A DNA stretch of 10,867 bases. Source: Victivallales bacterium (lineage in GTDB: Bacteria > Verrucomicrobiota > Lentisphaeria > Oligosphaerales > Oligosphaeraceae). The notes under the pieces are model-generated. The model was not told the DNA's origin, searched no databases, and saw only the letters and a list, made by a program, of their open reading frames with translations. The stretch covers positions 1 to 10,867 of the forward strand of contig JAFYIW010000202.1 in assembly GCA_017538465.1 (NCBI GenBank), written 5' to 3'. Position numbers and translations under genes: made by a program. Positions within the stretch are counted from its first letter, which is position 1. The number at the start of each line of letters is the position of its first letter. Positions 1 to 5,930 of the stretch are shown in pieces.

Positions 1-11
1 ACGACAATCAT
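1..11 (-). CDS. 5' end of a gene leaving the window; probable DAHP synthase (aroF type)
   Basis: Only the first three codons and two bases of a fourth are visible: ATG ATT GTC GTn. Since any GTn is valine, the protein starts Met-Ile-Val-Val. An AGGA Shine-Dalgarno-like site lies at 22-25 on the minus strand, 10 bases before the ATG, which is slightly long. The gene lies about 55 bases beyond an intrinsic terminator and downstream of a Tyr/Phe/Trp-rich leader peptide. Type I-beta DAHP synthases (AroF, Thermotoga type) commonly begin Met-Ile-Val-Val, and they catalyse the committed step joining phosphoenolpyruvate and erythrose 4-phosphate. The identity is therefore inferred from four residues plus the leader. 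Other aromatic-pathway genes (pheA, tyrA, an aromatic tRNA synthetase or a transporter) remain possible. Confidence 0.5.
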
Positions 12-66
12 GGTTGTGTGTTCCTAATGGAAATGAATGATGAATTGAAGCATGAAGTCGAAAATG

Positions 67-99
67 AAAAACCCCGCGGCGAGTGGTATCGCTGCGGGG
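67..99 (-). terminator. Intrinsic terminator of the attenuator (segments 3:4)
   Basis: Read on the minus strand, bases 99-89 pair with 82-72 to give an 11-bp GC-rich stem with one G-U pair and a six-base loop (88-83). Five U residues follow (71-67), then CA and four more U. On the plus strand there is no U tract, so the terminator works only leftward. Bases 94-89 of its 5' arm are also claimed by the competing 13-bp antiterminator, so the stem can be switched off. Confidence 0.85.
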
Positions 100-187
100 C
101 TAGGGAAAACTTGCTGGCCTCTTTTCTTTCTTGGACGCTCTGCGTGATGGGATTCTGCTTTTGCGCTCAAGACACAGCGATACCACT
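82..187 (-). promoter_or_regulatory. Antiterminator pairing (segments 2:3)
   Basis: Bases 187-175 (segment 2) and 94-82 (segment 3) are perfect 13-base inverted complements. Pairing them removes the 5' arm of the terminator. Segment 2 encodes codons 22-26 of the leader peptide and lies just before its stop codon (169-167), so a ribosome that finishes the leader would cover it, while one stalled at the aromatic codons would leave it free. Between the two arms a weaker hairpin (171-163 with 138-130, eight pairs and one mismatch) could stack inside. The pairing is read directly from the sequence. Its function is inferred from the classic attenuator design. Confidence 0.8.
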
Positions 188-250
188 ACCGCTTCTAAAA
201 TAGAATCGGTAGGAGTAGGTAAAGAGGTATCGCCAGTAGCTGCGGGTCAT
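167..250 (-). CDS. Aromatic-amino-acid leader peptide (27 aa)
   Basis: This short frame runs from an ATG at 250-248 to a TGA at 169-167. Residues 5 to 18 include nine aromatic residues: Tyr5, Trp6, Tyr8, Phe10, Tyr12, Tyr14, Phe16, Tyr17 and Phe18. The peptide has no other recognisable feature; its role is to be translated, not to act as a protein. Low charged aromatic tRNA would stall the ribosome here and favour the 2:3 antiterminator, allowing transcription into the gene beginning at position 11. The peptide sits about 23 bases after the predicted transcript start. No strong Shine-Dalgarno site precedes it. The excess of tyrosine codons differs from the known pheL (Phe) and trpL (Trp) leaders and suggests control of the common pathway or of tyrosine supply. 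It is too short for standard gene callers. Confidence 0.85.
   Translation of the reverse strand: MTRSYWRYLFTYSYRFYFRSGSGIAVS
177..233 (-). promoter_or_regulatory. Leader pause/anti-antiterminator structure (segments 1:2)
   Basis: Bases 233-226 (segment 1, codons 6-8 of the leader peptide) pair perfectly over 8 bp with 184-177 (segment 2). Inside lies a second hairpin: 212-207 with 191-186, a mismatch, then 205-201 with 197-193, closed by a three-base loop. When no ribosome translates the leader, this fold would hold segment 2, leaving segment 3 free to form the terminator. A ribosome stalled on codons 12-18 would melt it. Confidence 0.7.
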
Positions 251-279
251 TTTTCAGGTAGTAAGAAGTGATTTCCCTT

Positions 280-307
280 ACTATAAATTCTTTTTTGCAC
301 TTTTCAA
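280..307 (-). promoter_or_regulatory. Sigma70-type promoter of the attenuator leader
   Basis: On the minus strand a TTGAAA -35 box (307-302) and a TATAGT -10 box (285-280) are separated by 16 bases. The predicted start is near 273, about 23 bases before the leader ATG. The -35 box begins two bases after the stop codon of the GH20-like gene (311-309). No terminator is visible between that gene and this promoter, so read-through transcripts of the GH20-like gene would also meet the attenuator. Confidence 0.65.
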
Positions 308-308
308 A

Positions 309-3170
309 TCACGGCTGTTCGGATTTTGGAGGCTTGGGAGACTCCATGAGCGGGACCACCATGCCCCAGGCGTAGAGTTTTCGTCCAGCGAGATATTCGT
401 CGCGGATGAGCTGTTGAAGACGGCTGGCGGGCTTGAGATTCTGCCAGTCGATCTCCTCGGCCTTCTCCTTGCCGAAGACGAACCAGGGGACCTCCTCGGA
501 GGGATTTTGGGGGACAAGTCGTCCGAGACGCTGGAAATGCGCGAAGTTGCCGTCGGGCAGCTTTTCGGCGAAGAACGGGTTGAGGAACCAGGAGTGGCAG
601 ACCGCATAGCGGGGCCTCAGATTGGCGAAGTGGCTTTTCATCAACGCCAGGGAGTTTTTCACCTCCTTCGGGTCAAGCGGACAGCCACCCGGGATGTGGA
701 TGGCGATGACCGGGTCGCCTGGCTGGACGTCCGGGAGTTCCTCCATCGGGATGAAATCCAATGGCGTCTGCAATACTTCGAATTCCAGCCGTCCGAGCCG
801 CACGACCTCGCCGACCACCTCGCGGTGGATCCAGCCGCAGGAACGCGCCCAGATGCCGAGCCGGCCTTCATGTCCGGCGCGGTAGGAGTCGCTCATCCCA
901 CGCATCCAGGTGGCGGTAAGTCGGTCGGGAAGATATGGGATGGCCCCCATTGCGACCATGAGCTGGAAGAGTCCGCTGCGGTCGCCGAGCAGCTTGTCGG
1001 GATTGCCCGTGTTCGCCGCTCCGCCATGGAGGATGACGTGCTGGAAGAAATAACTGCCCCACAGACGCAGAGCGAGTTTTTTACGGGCGATGGCCTCGAT
1101 TTGCTCAAAGTCGTGATGAAGTTCAGGAGTGACAGTCCCGCCAATCCATTTCCAGCGTTCTTCGGCGACCTTCGCAGTCAGAAAATCGGGGAAGGGCTCC
1201 CGCAACAGCCCGACGTTCCAGCCTTTGCGGGTGTCCTCCTGAAGCGTGATGCCGAGCTCCTCCGCGACCGCATCAATGTGAGGGAGAGCGGTGCCCAATT
1301 CCACACGGGGGAGCGGAGTGGTTCCCATCGGACTGAAACTCACCACGATCTCGTGGACCAGACCGTGAAGTTCCGTGCGGAAGAAACTCGCCACGCCGTC
1401 TCGGTTGCCGATCATGCACCAGGTCGTGTTGTCGGCGAGGATGTTTTGCGGGTCAATGACCTCGCCGGAGACCTGCGTGACCTGGGTCGGGAGCAGGTCG
1501 GACTTGCCGTCGGCGATCACTCTGGCATAGACCACGCCAAGGCCGTTGTGGCCGGTCGAGCGAAGGCGCAGGTCGCAGATGTCCGCCGAATCCAGCGGGA
1601 TGTCCATGGTAAAAAACGGCCGCTCGCCATCGTCGCCAGGTTTGGGCAGGCCCTGATAGACGACCTTGAAGTCATCGGTTCCAGTTTTCCGCACTACCAA
1701 TTCGACGCGCTGGACGCCGTGCCAGTCGGGAAGCACGAAACGGAGTTCGAGTCGGCTCTGCATGGTGGCGGAGCGGGCCAGCGTGGCGTCGATGGCCGCT
1801 TGAGCGTCGGCCAGCAGCGCGTCCAGTTTCGGGTGCGGAAGGCCGGGGCGCAGGCGGTTCCATTGTTCCAGGCGGAGCTGGCCGTAGGTTTTCCAGTGTT
1901 CCTTGAGGGCATTGGCGCTTTCTGGCGCGGTCAAATGGCGAATCAGCCGGCTCATCCAGGCCATGGTCTCCTGAAGGAGCTGGCGTTTTTTGACATGCAG
2001 GAGCATATCCTCGAGGATGTCGTTGGCCAATTCGGAACGCCCTGCGCCAAATAGCGACGTTAGCGTGTCTTCTAGCAAAAGCAGTTGTGTGTCAAATGTA
2101 TCAGTGAGTGGATTGGGGCGTCGCAGGAAGCCGCCGTTTTTGGCATTGGCGAAGGGCAGGTCGGTGATTCGTGGCAAGGCATAGAATGTCTGGAGCGCGT
2201 GGATTTGCGTTGGCGTGGGGTTCGCCAGAAGCGTCTTGGCGAGATATTCGGCGCACTCTTCGGGAGCGGCGCCCTGCCAGGCCAGCGGCGTGGCGGCGAC
2301 CAGCGGGAGATAGGCGTGCGTAAAGTCGTCCTGATGACACCAGGCAGTCATGTCCAGGCCAGCATTGGGATAGTTCCGGGCATAGTCGAAATATGTGGCC
2401 AGGTTCTGCCAGCGCAATTCGCGGGGGGCGACATGTACTTTGAGGCCGTTTGCCTGATATTGCTGCAGGCTATTGCGCAGAACCCGGTTGCCGAATTTTC
2501 CGTGCTTGTTGTCCACCACGGGGTCATATTCCCAGTCCACCAATTCGAGGGCTTTGGGAAGTTGCGGAAGCAGTTCCGGGAAGAACTCGAACATGTCGTC
2601 CCAGATGAGCATTCGCCGATTGGGGAAACGTCGTTGGACCAATTCGACGAGCCATTTGAGATGCTTGAGGAAAATTTCCGGGCGTGTTTCGCCATGAGCG
2701 AGGCGCTCTTGGCAGCGCGGACAGGAGGCGAGGTTGAAGAGCTCATCATAGCCGAGATGCACGACAGGCGAATCGAAGAGCGGCAGTGTCTGCTCCAGGA
2801 AAGTCTCGATGAGCTGGAGGGTTCCCGGGTGGCTGATGCACAGTTCGGTATCGGACTCCCGCAGGTGCGCGAAATTCGGCTGCAAGAGCAACTTGTCCGC
2901 ATGGCCGGCCAGTTCGAGCGCGGGGATGACCTGGATTCCTCGCTGGTGGCCATAGGCGACGATTTCGCGCACCTCGTCCACTGAATAAGACTCGTCTTCC
3001 GGCTGGAAGTCCACCACGGGCACCCGGATGCTCATCTCGACATAGAAATAGAGCGCGTTGTAGCCGTGTTGCGCCAGCTGGTCAATGAAGGTCTTGACAA
3101 AGGCGACGGGCTCCTTTTGGCGCGCGACATCCAGCTGTGCGCCGAGGATGGGGAAAGGCTGCGAAGTCAT
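309..3170 (-). CDS. GH20-like beta-N-acetylhexosaminidase fused to an acyltransferase-like domain
   Basis: This 953-residue protein has no signal peptide and is probably cytoplasmic. Residues about 5-300 look like a GH20 catalytic barrel: the His138-Leu-Gly-Tyr-Asp142-Glu143 motif matches the family H-x-G-G-D-E, where Asp orients the substrate acetamido group and Glu is the acid/base. A Pro83...Glu86...Gly-His90 stretch, a C150-x2-C153 pair and a Trp190-Asp-Asp motif also fit. Residues about 300-470 are helical and 470-610 beta-rich, and I recognise neither. Residues about 625-945 resemble the NAT_N/GNAT_C-type acyltransferase domain, including His825-Ile-Pro-Gly-Gly near 825-834 and Cys858-His-Ser-Trp. 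The substrate is unknown, but N-acetylhexosamine-containing oligosaccharides would be expected. The ATG at 3170 immediately precedes a first beta strand typical of the barrel. No clear Shine-Dalgarno site or convincing promoter was seen upstream. Confidence 0.8.
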   Translation of the reverse strand: MTSQPFPILGAQLDVARQKEPVAFVKTFIDQLAQHGYNALYFYVEMSIRVPVVDFQPEDESYSVDEVREIVAYGHQRGIQVIPALELAGHADKLLLQPNFAHLRESDTELCISHPGTLQLIETFLEQTLPLFDSPVVHLGYDELFNLASCPRCQERLAHGETRPEIFLKHLKWLVELVQRRFPNRRMLIWDDMFEFFPELLPQLPKALELVDWEYDPVVDNKHGKFGNRVLRNSLQQYQANGLKVHVAPRELRWQNLATYFDYARNYPNAGLDMTAWCHQDDFTHAYLPLVAATPLAWQGAAPEECAEYLAKTLLANPTPTQIHALQTFYALPRITDLPFANAKNGGFLRRPNPLTDTFDTQLLLLEDTLTSLFGAGRSELANDILEDMLLHVKKRQLLQETMAWMSRLIRHLTAPESANALKEHWKTYGQLRLEQWNRLRPGLPHPKLDALLADAQAAIDATLARSATMQSRLELRFVLPDWHGVQRVELVVRKTGTDDFKVVYQGLPKPGDDGERPFFTMDIPLDSADICDLRLRSTGHNGLGVVYARVIADGKSDLLPTQVTQVSGEVIDPQNILADNTTWCMIGNRDGVASFFRTELHGLVHEIVVSFSPMGTTPLPRVELGTALPHIDAVAEELGITLQEDTRKGWNVGLLREPFPDFLTAKVAEERWKWIGGTVTPELHHDFEQIEAIARKKLALRLWGSYFFQHVILHGGAANTGNPDKLLGDRSGLFQLMVAMGAIPYLPDRLTATWMRGMSDSYRAGHEGRLGIWARSCGWIHREVVGEVVRLGRLEFEVLQTPLDFIPMEELPDVQPGDPVIAIHIPGGCPLDPKEVKNSLALMKSHFANLRPRYAVCHSWFLNPFFAEKLPDGNFAHFQRLGRLVPQNPSEEVPWFVFGKEKAEEIDWQNLKPASRLQQLIRDEYLAGRKLYAWGMVVPLMESPKPPKSEQP

Positions 3171-3249
3171 AAAGATGATTGGCGGGTTGGGGGGAATTGG
3201 CGAACCTGGTTAATATAGGCCACAATGGAAGGCTTTTGCCGTGTCCACC

Positions 3250-3277
3250 TTGAAAAATCCGTTTGAGGGAATATGTT
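3250..3277 (+). promoter_or_regulatory. Promoter of the tRNA-Glu gene
   Basis: A TTGAAA box (3250-3255) and a TATGTT box (3272-3277) are separated by 16 bases. This places a start near 3284, about 13 bases before the mature tRNA, which is a normal short leader. The rest of 3171-3296 shows nothing else that I can support. Confidence 0.5.
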
Positions 3278-3296
3278 AACACAGTTTACGGCAAGC

Positions 3297-3371
3297 GTCT
3301 CCATCGTCTAGTGGTTAGGACATCAGGTTTTCATCCTGGTAACAGCAGTTCGACTCTGCTTGGAGATGCCA
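3297..3371 (+). tRNA. tRNA-Glu (anticodon TTC)
   Basis: The cloverleaf folds fully. The 7-bp acceptor stem (3297-3303 with 3361-3367) ends in one G-U pair, followed by discriminator G3368 and a genome-encoded CCA (3369-3371). The anticodon stem is TCAGG/CCTGG with loop TTTTCAT, giving anticodon TTC, which reads GAA and GAG. The T arm is AGCAG/CTGCT with loop TTCGACT. It decodes glutamate and may also supply Glu-tRNA for tetrapyrrole synthesis if the host uses the C5 route. Confidence 0.97.
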
Positions 3372-3380
3372 ATTTATTCG

Positions 3381-3426
3381 AGCCTGGTGCGTTTTCCCTC
3401 TCCTTTTCCCCGCATCAGGCTTTTTT
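3381..3426 (+). terminator. Intrinsic terminator after tRNA-Glu
   Basis: Bases 3382-3391 pair with 3411-3420 in a 10-bp stem with one G-U pair. A3381 and T3421 can extend it. The loop is a 19-base pyrimidine run (3392-3410), and six T (3421-3426) follow the stem. It lies 10 bases after the tRNA CCA end, so the tRNA is a single-gene unit separate from tcdA. Confidence 0.85.
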
Positions 3427-3462
3427 GTTGCCGGAATCGCCTGCGAAAATCCCTCAGAGCCA

Positions 3463-4251
3463 ATGTCATCCGAAGCCCTTTCCAGACTTGAACTGCTGCT
3501 TGGCGGCGGTGCCGTCGCGCGGCTGGCCCAGAGCGCCTTCCTAGTCTGCGGGCTTGGCGGAGTGGGCTCCTGGGCGGCTGAGGCATTGGGCCGGAGCGGC
3601 GTCGGTGCGCTGGCGCTGGCGGATTTCGACACCGTGAAGGAGAGCAACCTGAATCGCCAGCTGGTGGCGCTGCGCAGCACCGTCGGCCGACTCAAGGCCG
3701 AGGTCATGGCGGAGCGCCTGTTGGATATTCAGCCTCGTTTGGAGGTGGAAGTCGTCACCGAGCGCCTGACGCCTGAAAATGTCATCACGCTGCTGGAACG
3801 GCGTCCGCATTGGGATGGCGTGCTGGACGCCATTGACGAGCGCTCCGCCAAGCTGGCGTTGCTGGAGGCCTGCGTGAAACGTGGCATTCCCGTAGTTTCC
3901 AGCATGGGTGCGGCCAACAAGATCTCCCCGGAACAGATTACTGTCGCCGACTTGTCAAAGACTTCAGGATGTCCTTTCGCCAAGTTGATTCGCAAAGAAA
4001 TGCGAAGGCGAGGCATCACCCATGGCATCACCTGCGTCTATTCTCCCGAACTGCCCGTCGAGTCGCCGGGGGATGCGGAAGCCGCCGAGACATTGCGCGA
4101 GGCCCCCGGGGCCAAACGACCATTGGGTAGCATGGTCACCGTCACCGCGATTTTCGGCATGCGTTGTGCGCAGACATTGCTGGAAAACGTGACGGGCAGC
4201 CGCGGTCTTCCCCATCGCGGGGGCTGGCGGCGAAGAGAGCGCCCTTTATAG
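3463..4251 (+). CDS. tcdA: tRNA threonylcarbamoyladenosine dehydratase (TcdA/CsdL)
   Basis: This 262-residue cytoplasmic E1-like enzyme uses ATP to dehydrate t6A at position 37 of ANN-reading tRNAs into cyclic ct6A. The Rossmann motif Gly30-Leu-Gly-Gly-Val-Gly-Ser36 binds ATP. Asp54/Asp56 and the Ser61-Asn-Leu-Asn-Arg-Gln66 motif are the usual E1-superfamily nucleotide-binding residues. Asp122-Ala-Ile-Asp125 and the Ser146-Ser-Met-Gly...Asn-Lys153 region fit TcdA better than ThiF or MoeB, and I see no Cys-x2-Cys zinc pairs as in MoeB. The length is close to the 268 residues of the E. coli protein. The ATG lies 36 bases after the tRNA terminator and has only a weak GAG ahead. The last 15 residues are basic. 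argB follows after 40 bases on the same strand and may be co-transcribed. A generic HesA/MoeB/ThiF-family call is the fallback. Confidence 0.9.
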   Translation: MSSEALSRLELLLGGGAVARLAQSAFLVCGLGGVGSWAAEALGRSGVGALALADFDTVKESNLNRQLVALRSTVGRLKAEVMAERLLDIQPRLEVEVVTERLTPENVITLLERRPHWDGVLDAIDERSAKLALLEACVKRGIPVVSSMGAANKISPEQITVADLSKTSGCPFAKLIRKEMRRRGITHGITCVYSPELPVESPGDAEAAETLREAPGAKRPLGSMVTVTAIFGMRCAQTLLENVTGSRGLPHRGGWRRRERPL

Positions 4252-4291
4252 TACAGCCAGTACGTAACTTCTCTCAGTTGATTTCACGAAA

Positions 4292-5176
4292 ATGCTAGAC
4301 ATTCAGAAAGAGCAGGACAAGGCAGAGGTGCTCATTGAGGCGCTGCCCTATTTTCAGCAGTTCTACGGCGCGACGGTGCTGGTCAAGTTCGGCGGCAGCG
4401 CGATGGAGGACCTTGACCGCGCGCATGACGTGTTGCGTGACGTGGCCTTCATGAAAGTCGCGGGAATGAATCCCATTGTGGTCCACGGCGGCGGCAAGGC
4501 GATCAACGCGGAGCTGAAGAAGGAGAATATCCAGGCGAAGTTCATCAACGGGCTGCGCTATACGGATGCGGCGACCATCAAGGTGGTGGACCGTGTGCTG
4601 CACAATGTGGTCAATGCGCATCTGGCGGAGTATCTCCGTGAACAGTGCCATGCGTCTTCCACGCCGGTGTCCGGCAAGAATATCCTGCGCTGCCAGAAAA
4701 TTGGCACCACGGATGCCGTGACGCATGAGCCGCTGGATCTGGGTTTCGTGGGCAAGGTGGTCAATGTGGACACCCCGCAGCTGGAGTGGATCATCTCTCG
4801 CGGCGAGATTCCCGTGATCGCGCCTCTGGCATGTGACCTCAATGGCGGAATCTACAATATCAACGCGGATATGGCGGCCTGCGAAATCGCCAGCGAAATG
4901 AAGGTGCGGAAACTGGTCTTCCTCTCCGATGTGCCCGGCGTGCTGCGCGACCCCAATGACCCGAACTCCCTTATCGCGACCATCCACTGCGATGAAATCG
5001 ACCAGATGATCGCCGACGGCGTGATTTCCGGCGGGATGATCCCCAAGCTCAACAGCGCACGCGAGGCCATCCAGGCCGGCGTCGGCCAAGTCCACATGAT
5101 TGACGGCCGCGTGAAGCACTCCATTCTATTGGAGGTCTTCACCCACGAGGGCATCGGCACGCAGATCGTGCCGTGA
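4292..5176 (+). CDS. argB: Acetylglutamate kinase (ArgB)
   Basis: This 294-residue cytoplasmic kinase phosphorylates N-acetyl-L-glutamate with ATP, the second step of arginine synthesis. Key sites are visible: Lys32 in Val-Lys-Phe-Gly-Gly (phosphate binding), His65-Gly-Gly-Gly68, Gly87-Leu-Arg89 (substrate carboxylate), Asn189-x-Asn-Ala-Asp193, Ser212-Asp-Val-Pro, and Gly247-Gly-Met-Ile-Pro-Lys252. An N-terminal helix of about 25 residues precedes the first strand, and the C-terminus carries His276-Ser-Ile-Leu-Leu-Glu with Glu286-Gly-Ile-Gly-Thr290. Both are features of arginine-inhibited, hexameric ArgB enzymes, so feedback inhibition by arginine is likely. No Shine-Dalgarno site is evident. 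No other arg gene is in the window. The gene ends 16 bases from the stop of the convergent ABC ATPase gene. Confidence 0.96.
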   Translation: MLDIQKEQDKAEVLIEALPYFQQFYGATVLVKFGGSAMEDLDRAHDVLRDVAFMKVAGMNPIVVHGGGKAINAELKKENIQAKFINGLRYTDAATIKVVDRVLHNVVNAHLAEYLREQCHASSTPVSGKNILRCQKIGTTDAVTHEPLDLGFVGKVVNVDTPQLEWIISRGEIPVIAPLACDLNGGIYNINADMAACEIASEMKVRKLVFLSDVPGVLRDPNDPNSLIATIHCDEIDQMIADGVISGGMIPKLNSAREAIQAGVGQVHMIDGRVKHSILLEVFTHEGIGTQIVP

Positions 5177-5192
5177 GAGAGTCGCGTGAGCC

Positions 5193-5882
5193 TCAGCGCC
5201 GTTCGTCTTGGGCGATCATGCCATCCGCGATATGCAGGATGCGCGGCGCGTGCTCGGCGATGGCGCGCTCATGCGTCACCAGGATAATGGAGTGTCCCTG
5301 CCGGGCAAGACGGTCGAGGACTTCCATGATTTCAATTCCGGTGGCGTGGTCAAGGTTGCCGGTGGGCTCGTCCGCGAAGATGATGGAGGGGTCGTTGGCC
5401 AGGGCGCGGGCAATGGCGACGCGTTGTCGCTGTCCCCCGGAGAGTTCGTTAGGGCGGTGGTTCATGCGGTGCTCGAGGCCCACCAGTTTGGCCAGTTCCA
5501 GCGAACGCTGGCGGCTTGCGCTCTCGGTCCAGCCCTGATAGAAAAGCGGCACCTCGATGTTTTCCAGGACAGTGAGTTGGGCGATGAGGTTGAAGGACTG
5601 GAAGATGAAGCCGAATTTGCGTCCGCGGATGTCGGAGAGCTGCCGGTCGTTCATGTGGGCGACATCCTCGCCTTCAAGGAAGTATTCTCCGTAGGTGGGG
5701 GTGTCCAGGCATCCCAGGATATTGAGGAGCGTGGATTTGCCGGAGCCGGAAGTGCCCATGATGGCGATGTAGTCGCCCGGCATCATGGCAAAGGAAAGTC
5801 CTTTGAGGGCGTGCACAACGGTGTCCCCCATCGGGAAGTCCTTGCGGAGATTCTCTATTCGGATGACGGGTATGGTTTCCAA
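5193..5882 (-). CDS. MacB/LolD-type ABC transporter ATP-binding protein
   Basis: This 229-residue ATPase is complete: Walker A Gly43-Thr-Ser-Gly-Ser-Gly-Lys49-Ser-Thr, Q-loop Gln95, signature Leu147-Ser-Gly-Gly-Gln, Walker B ending Asp171-Glu172, the Gly-Asn-Leu-Asp178 D-loop, and H-loop His204. The sequence is typical of the MacB/LolD/FtsE group (lipoprotein release, peptide or drug export, or mechanotransmission), whose partners are FtsX-fold membrane proteins. None is present here: the downstream gene is the convergent argB, and the two upstream genes are glycoside-active proteins. The only suitable start is TTG at 5882; the first ATG is at codon 18 and would remove the first strand. No Shine-Dalgarno site is seen. 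The gene follows the DUF4838 gene by 48 bases on the same strand, so it is probably the last gene of that unit. Substrate unknown. Confidence 0.9.
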   Translation of the reverse strand: METIPVIRIENLRKDFPMGDTVVHALKGLSFAMMPGDYIAIMGTSGSGKSTLLNILGCLDTPTYGEYFLEGEDVAHMNDRQLSDIRGRKFGFIFQSFNLIAQLTVLENIEVPLFYQGWTESASRQRSLELAKLVGLEHRMNHRPNELSGGQRQRVAIARALANDPSIIFADEPTGNLDHATGIEIMEVLDRLARQGHSIILVTHERAIAEHAPRILHIADGMIAQDERR

Positions 5883-5930
5883 GGCGCCAGAGGATTGTCT
5901 TCGGTAAAGGGGAATGGCGCGGCGAAAGTG

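Noticed and set aside
18..203. A 61-codon open frame on the plus strand over the attenuator
   Set aside because: No ribosome binding site or family resemblance, and the same bases are explained by the leader peptide and terminator on the minus strand.
67..279. A known riboswitch, T-box or 6S RNA in the left intergenic region
   Set aside because: No motif of the classes I know was found, no T-box sequence is present, and the aromatic leader frame explains the switch better.
259..296. Weak hairpin followed by a T-rich run on the plus strand
   Set aside because: The 6-bp stem is too weak and the T run is eight or more bases away; no plus-strand gene ends there.
414..2054. Long plus-strand open frame opposite the GH20-like gene
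   Set aside because: It is a shadow of a gene with clear domain motifs; its translation shows no recognisable domain, and such shadows are common in GC-rich genes.
4252..4291. Short repeats with GTAC between tcdA and argB
   Set aside because: The pairing is only four bases long and no promoter or operator can be assigned.
4295..5119. Minus-strand open frame opposite argB
   Set aside because: argB on the plus strand has every catalytic motif; the shadow is rich in His and Asp with no family match.
5883..5930. Read-through of the DUF4838 TGA into the ABC ATPase frame
   Set aside because: The frames coincide, but a secreted protein fused to a cytoplasmic ATPase would not be functional, and no read-through or selenocysteine element is apparent.
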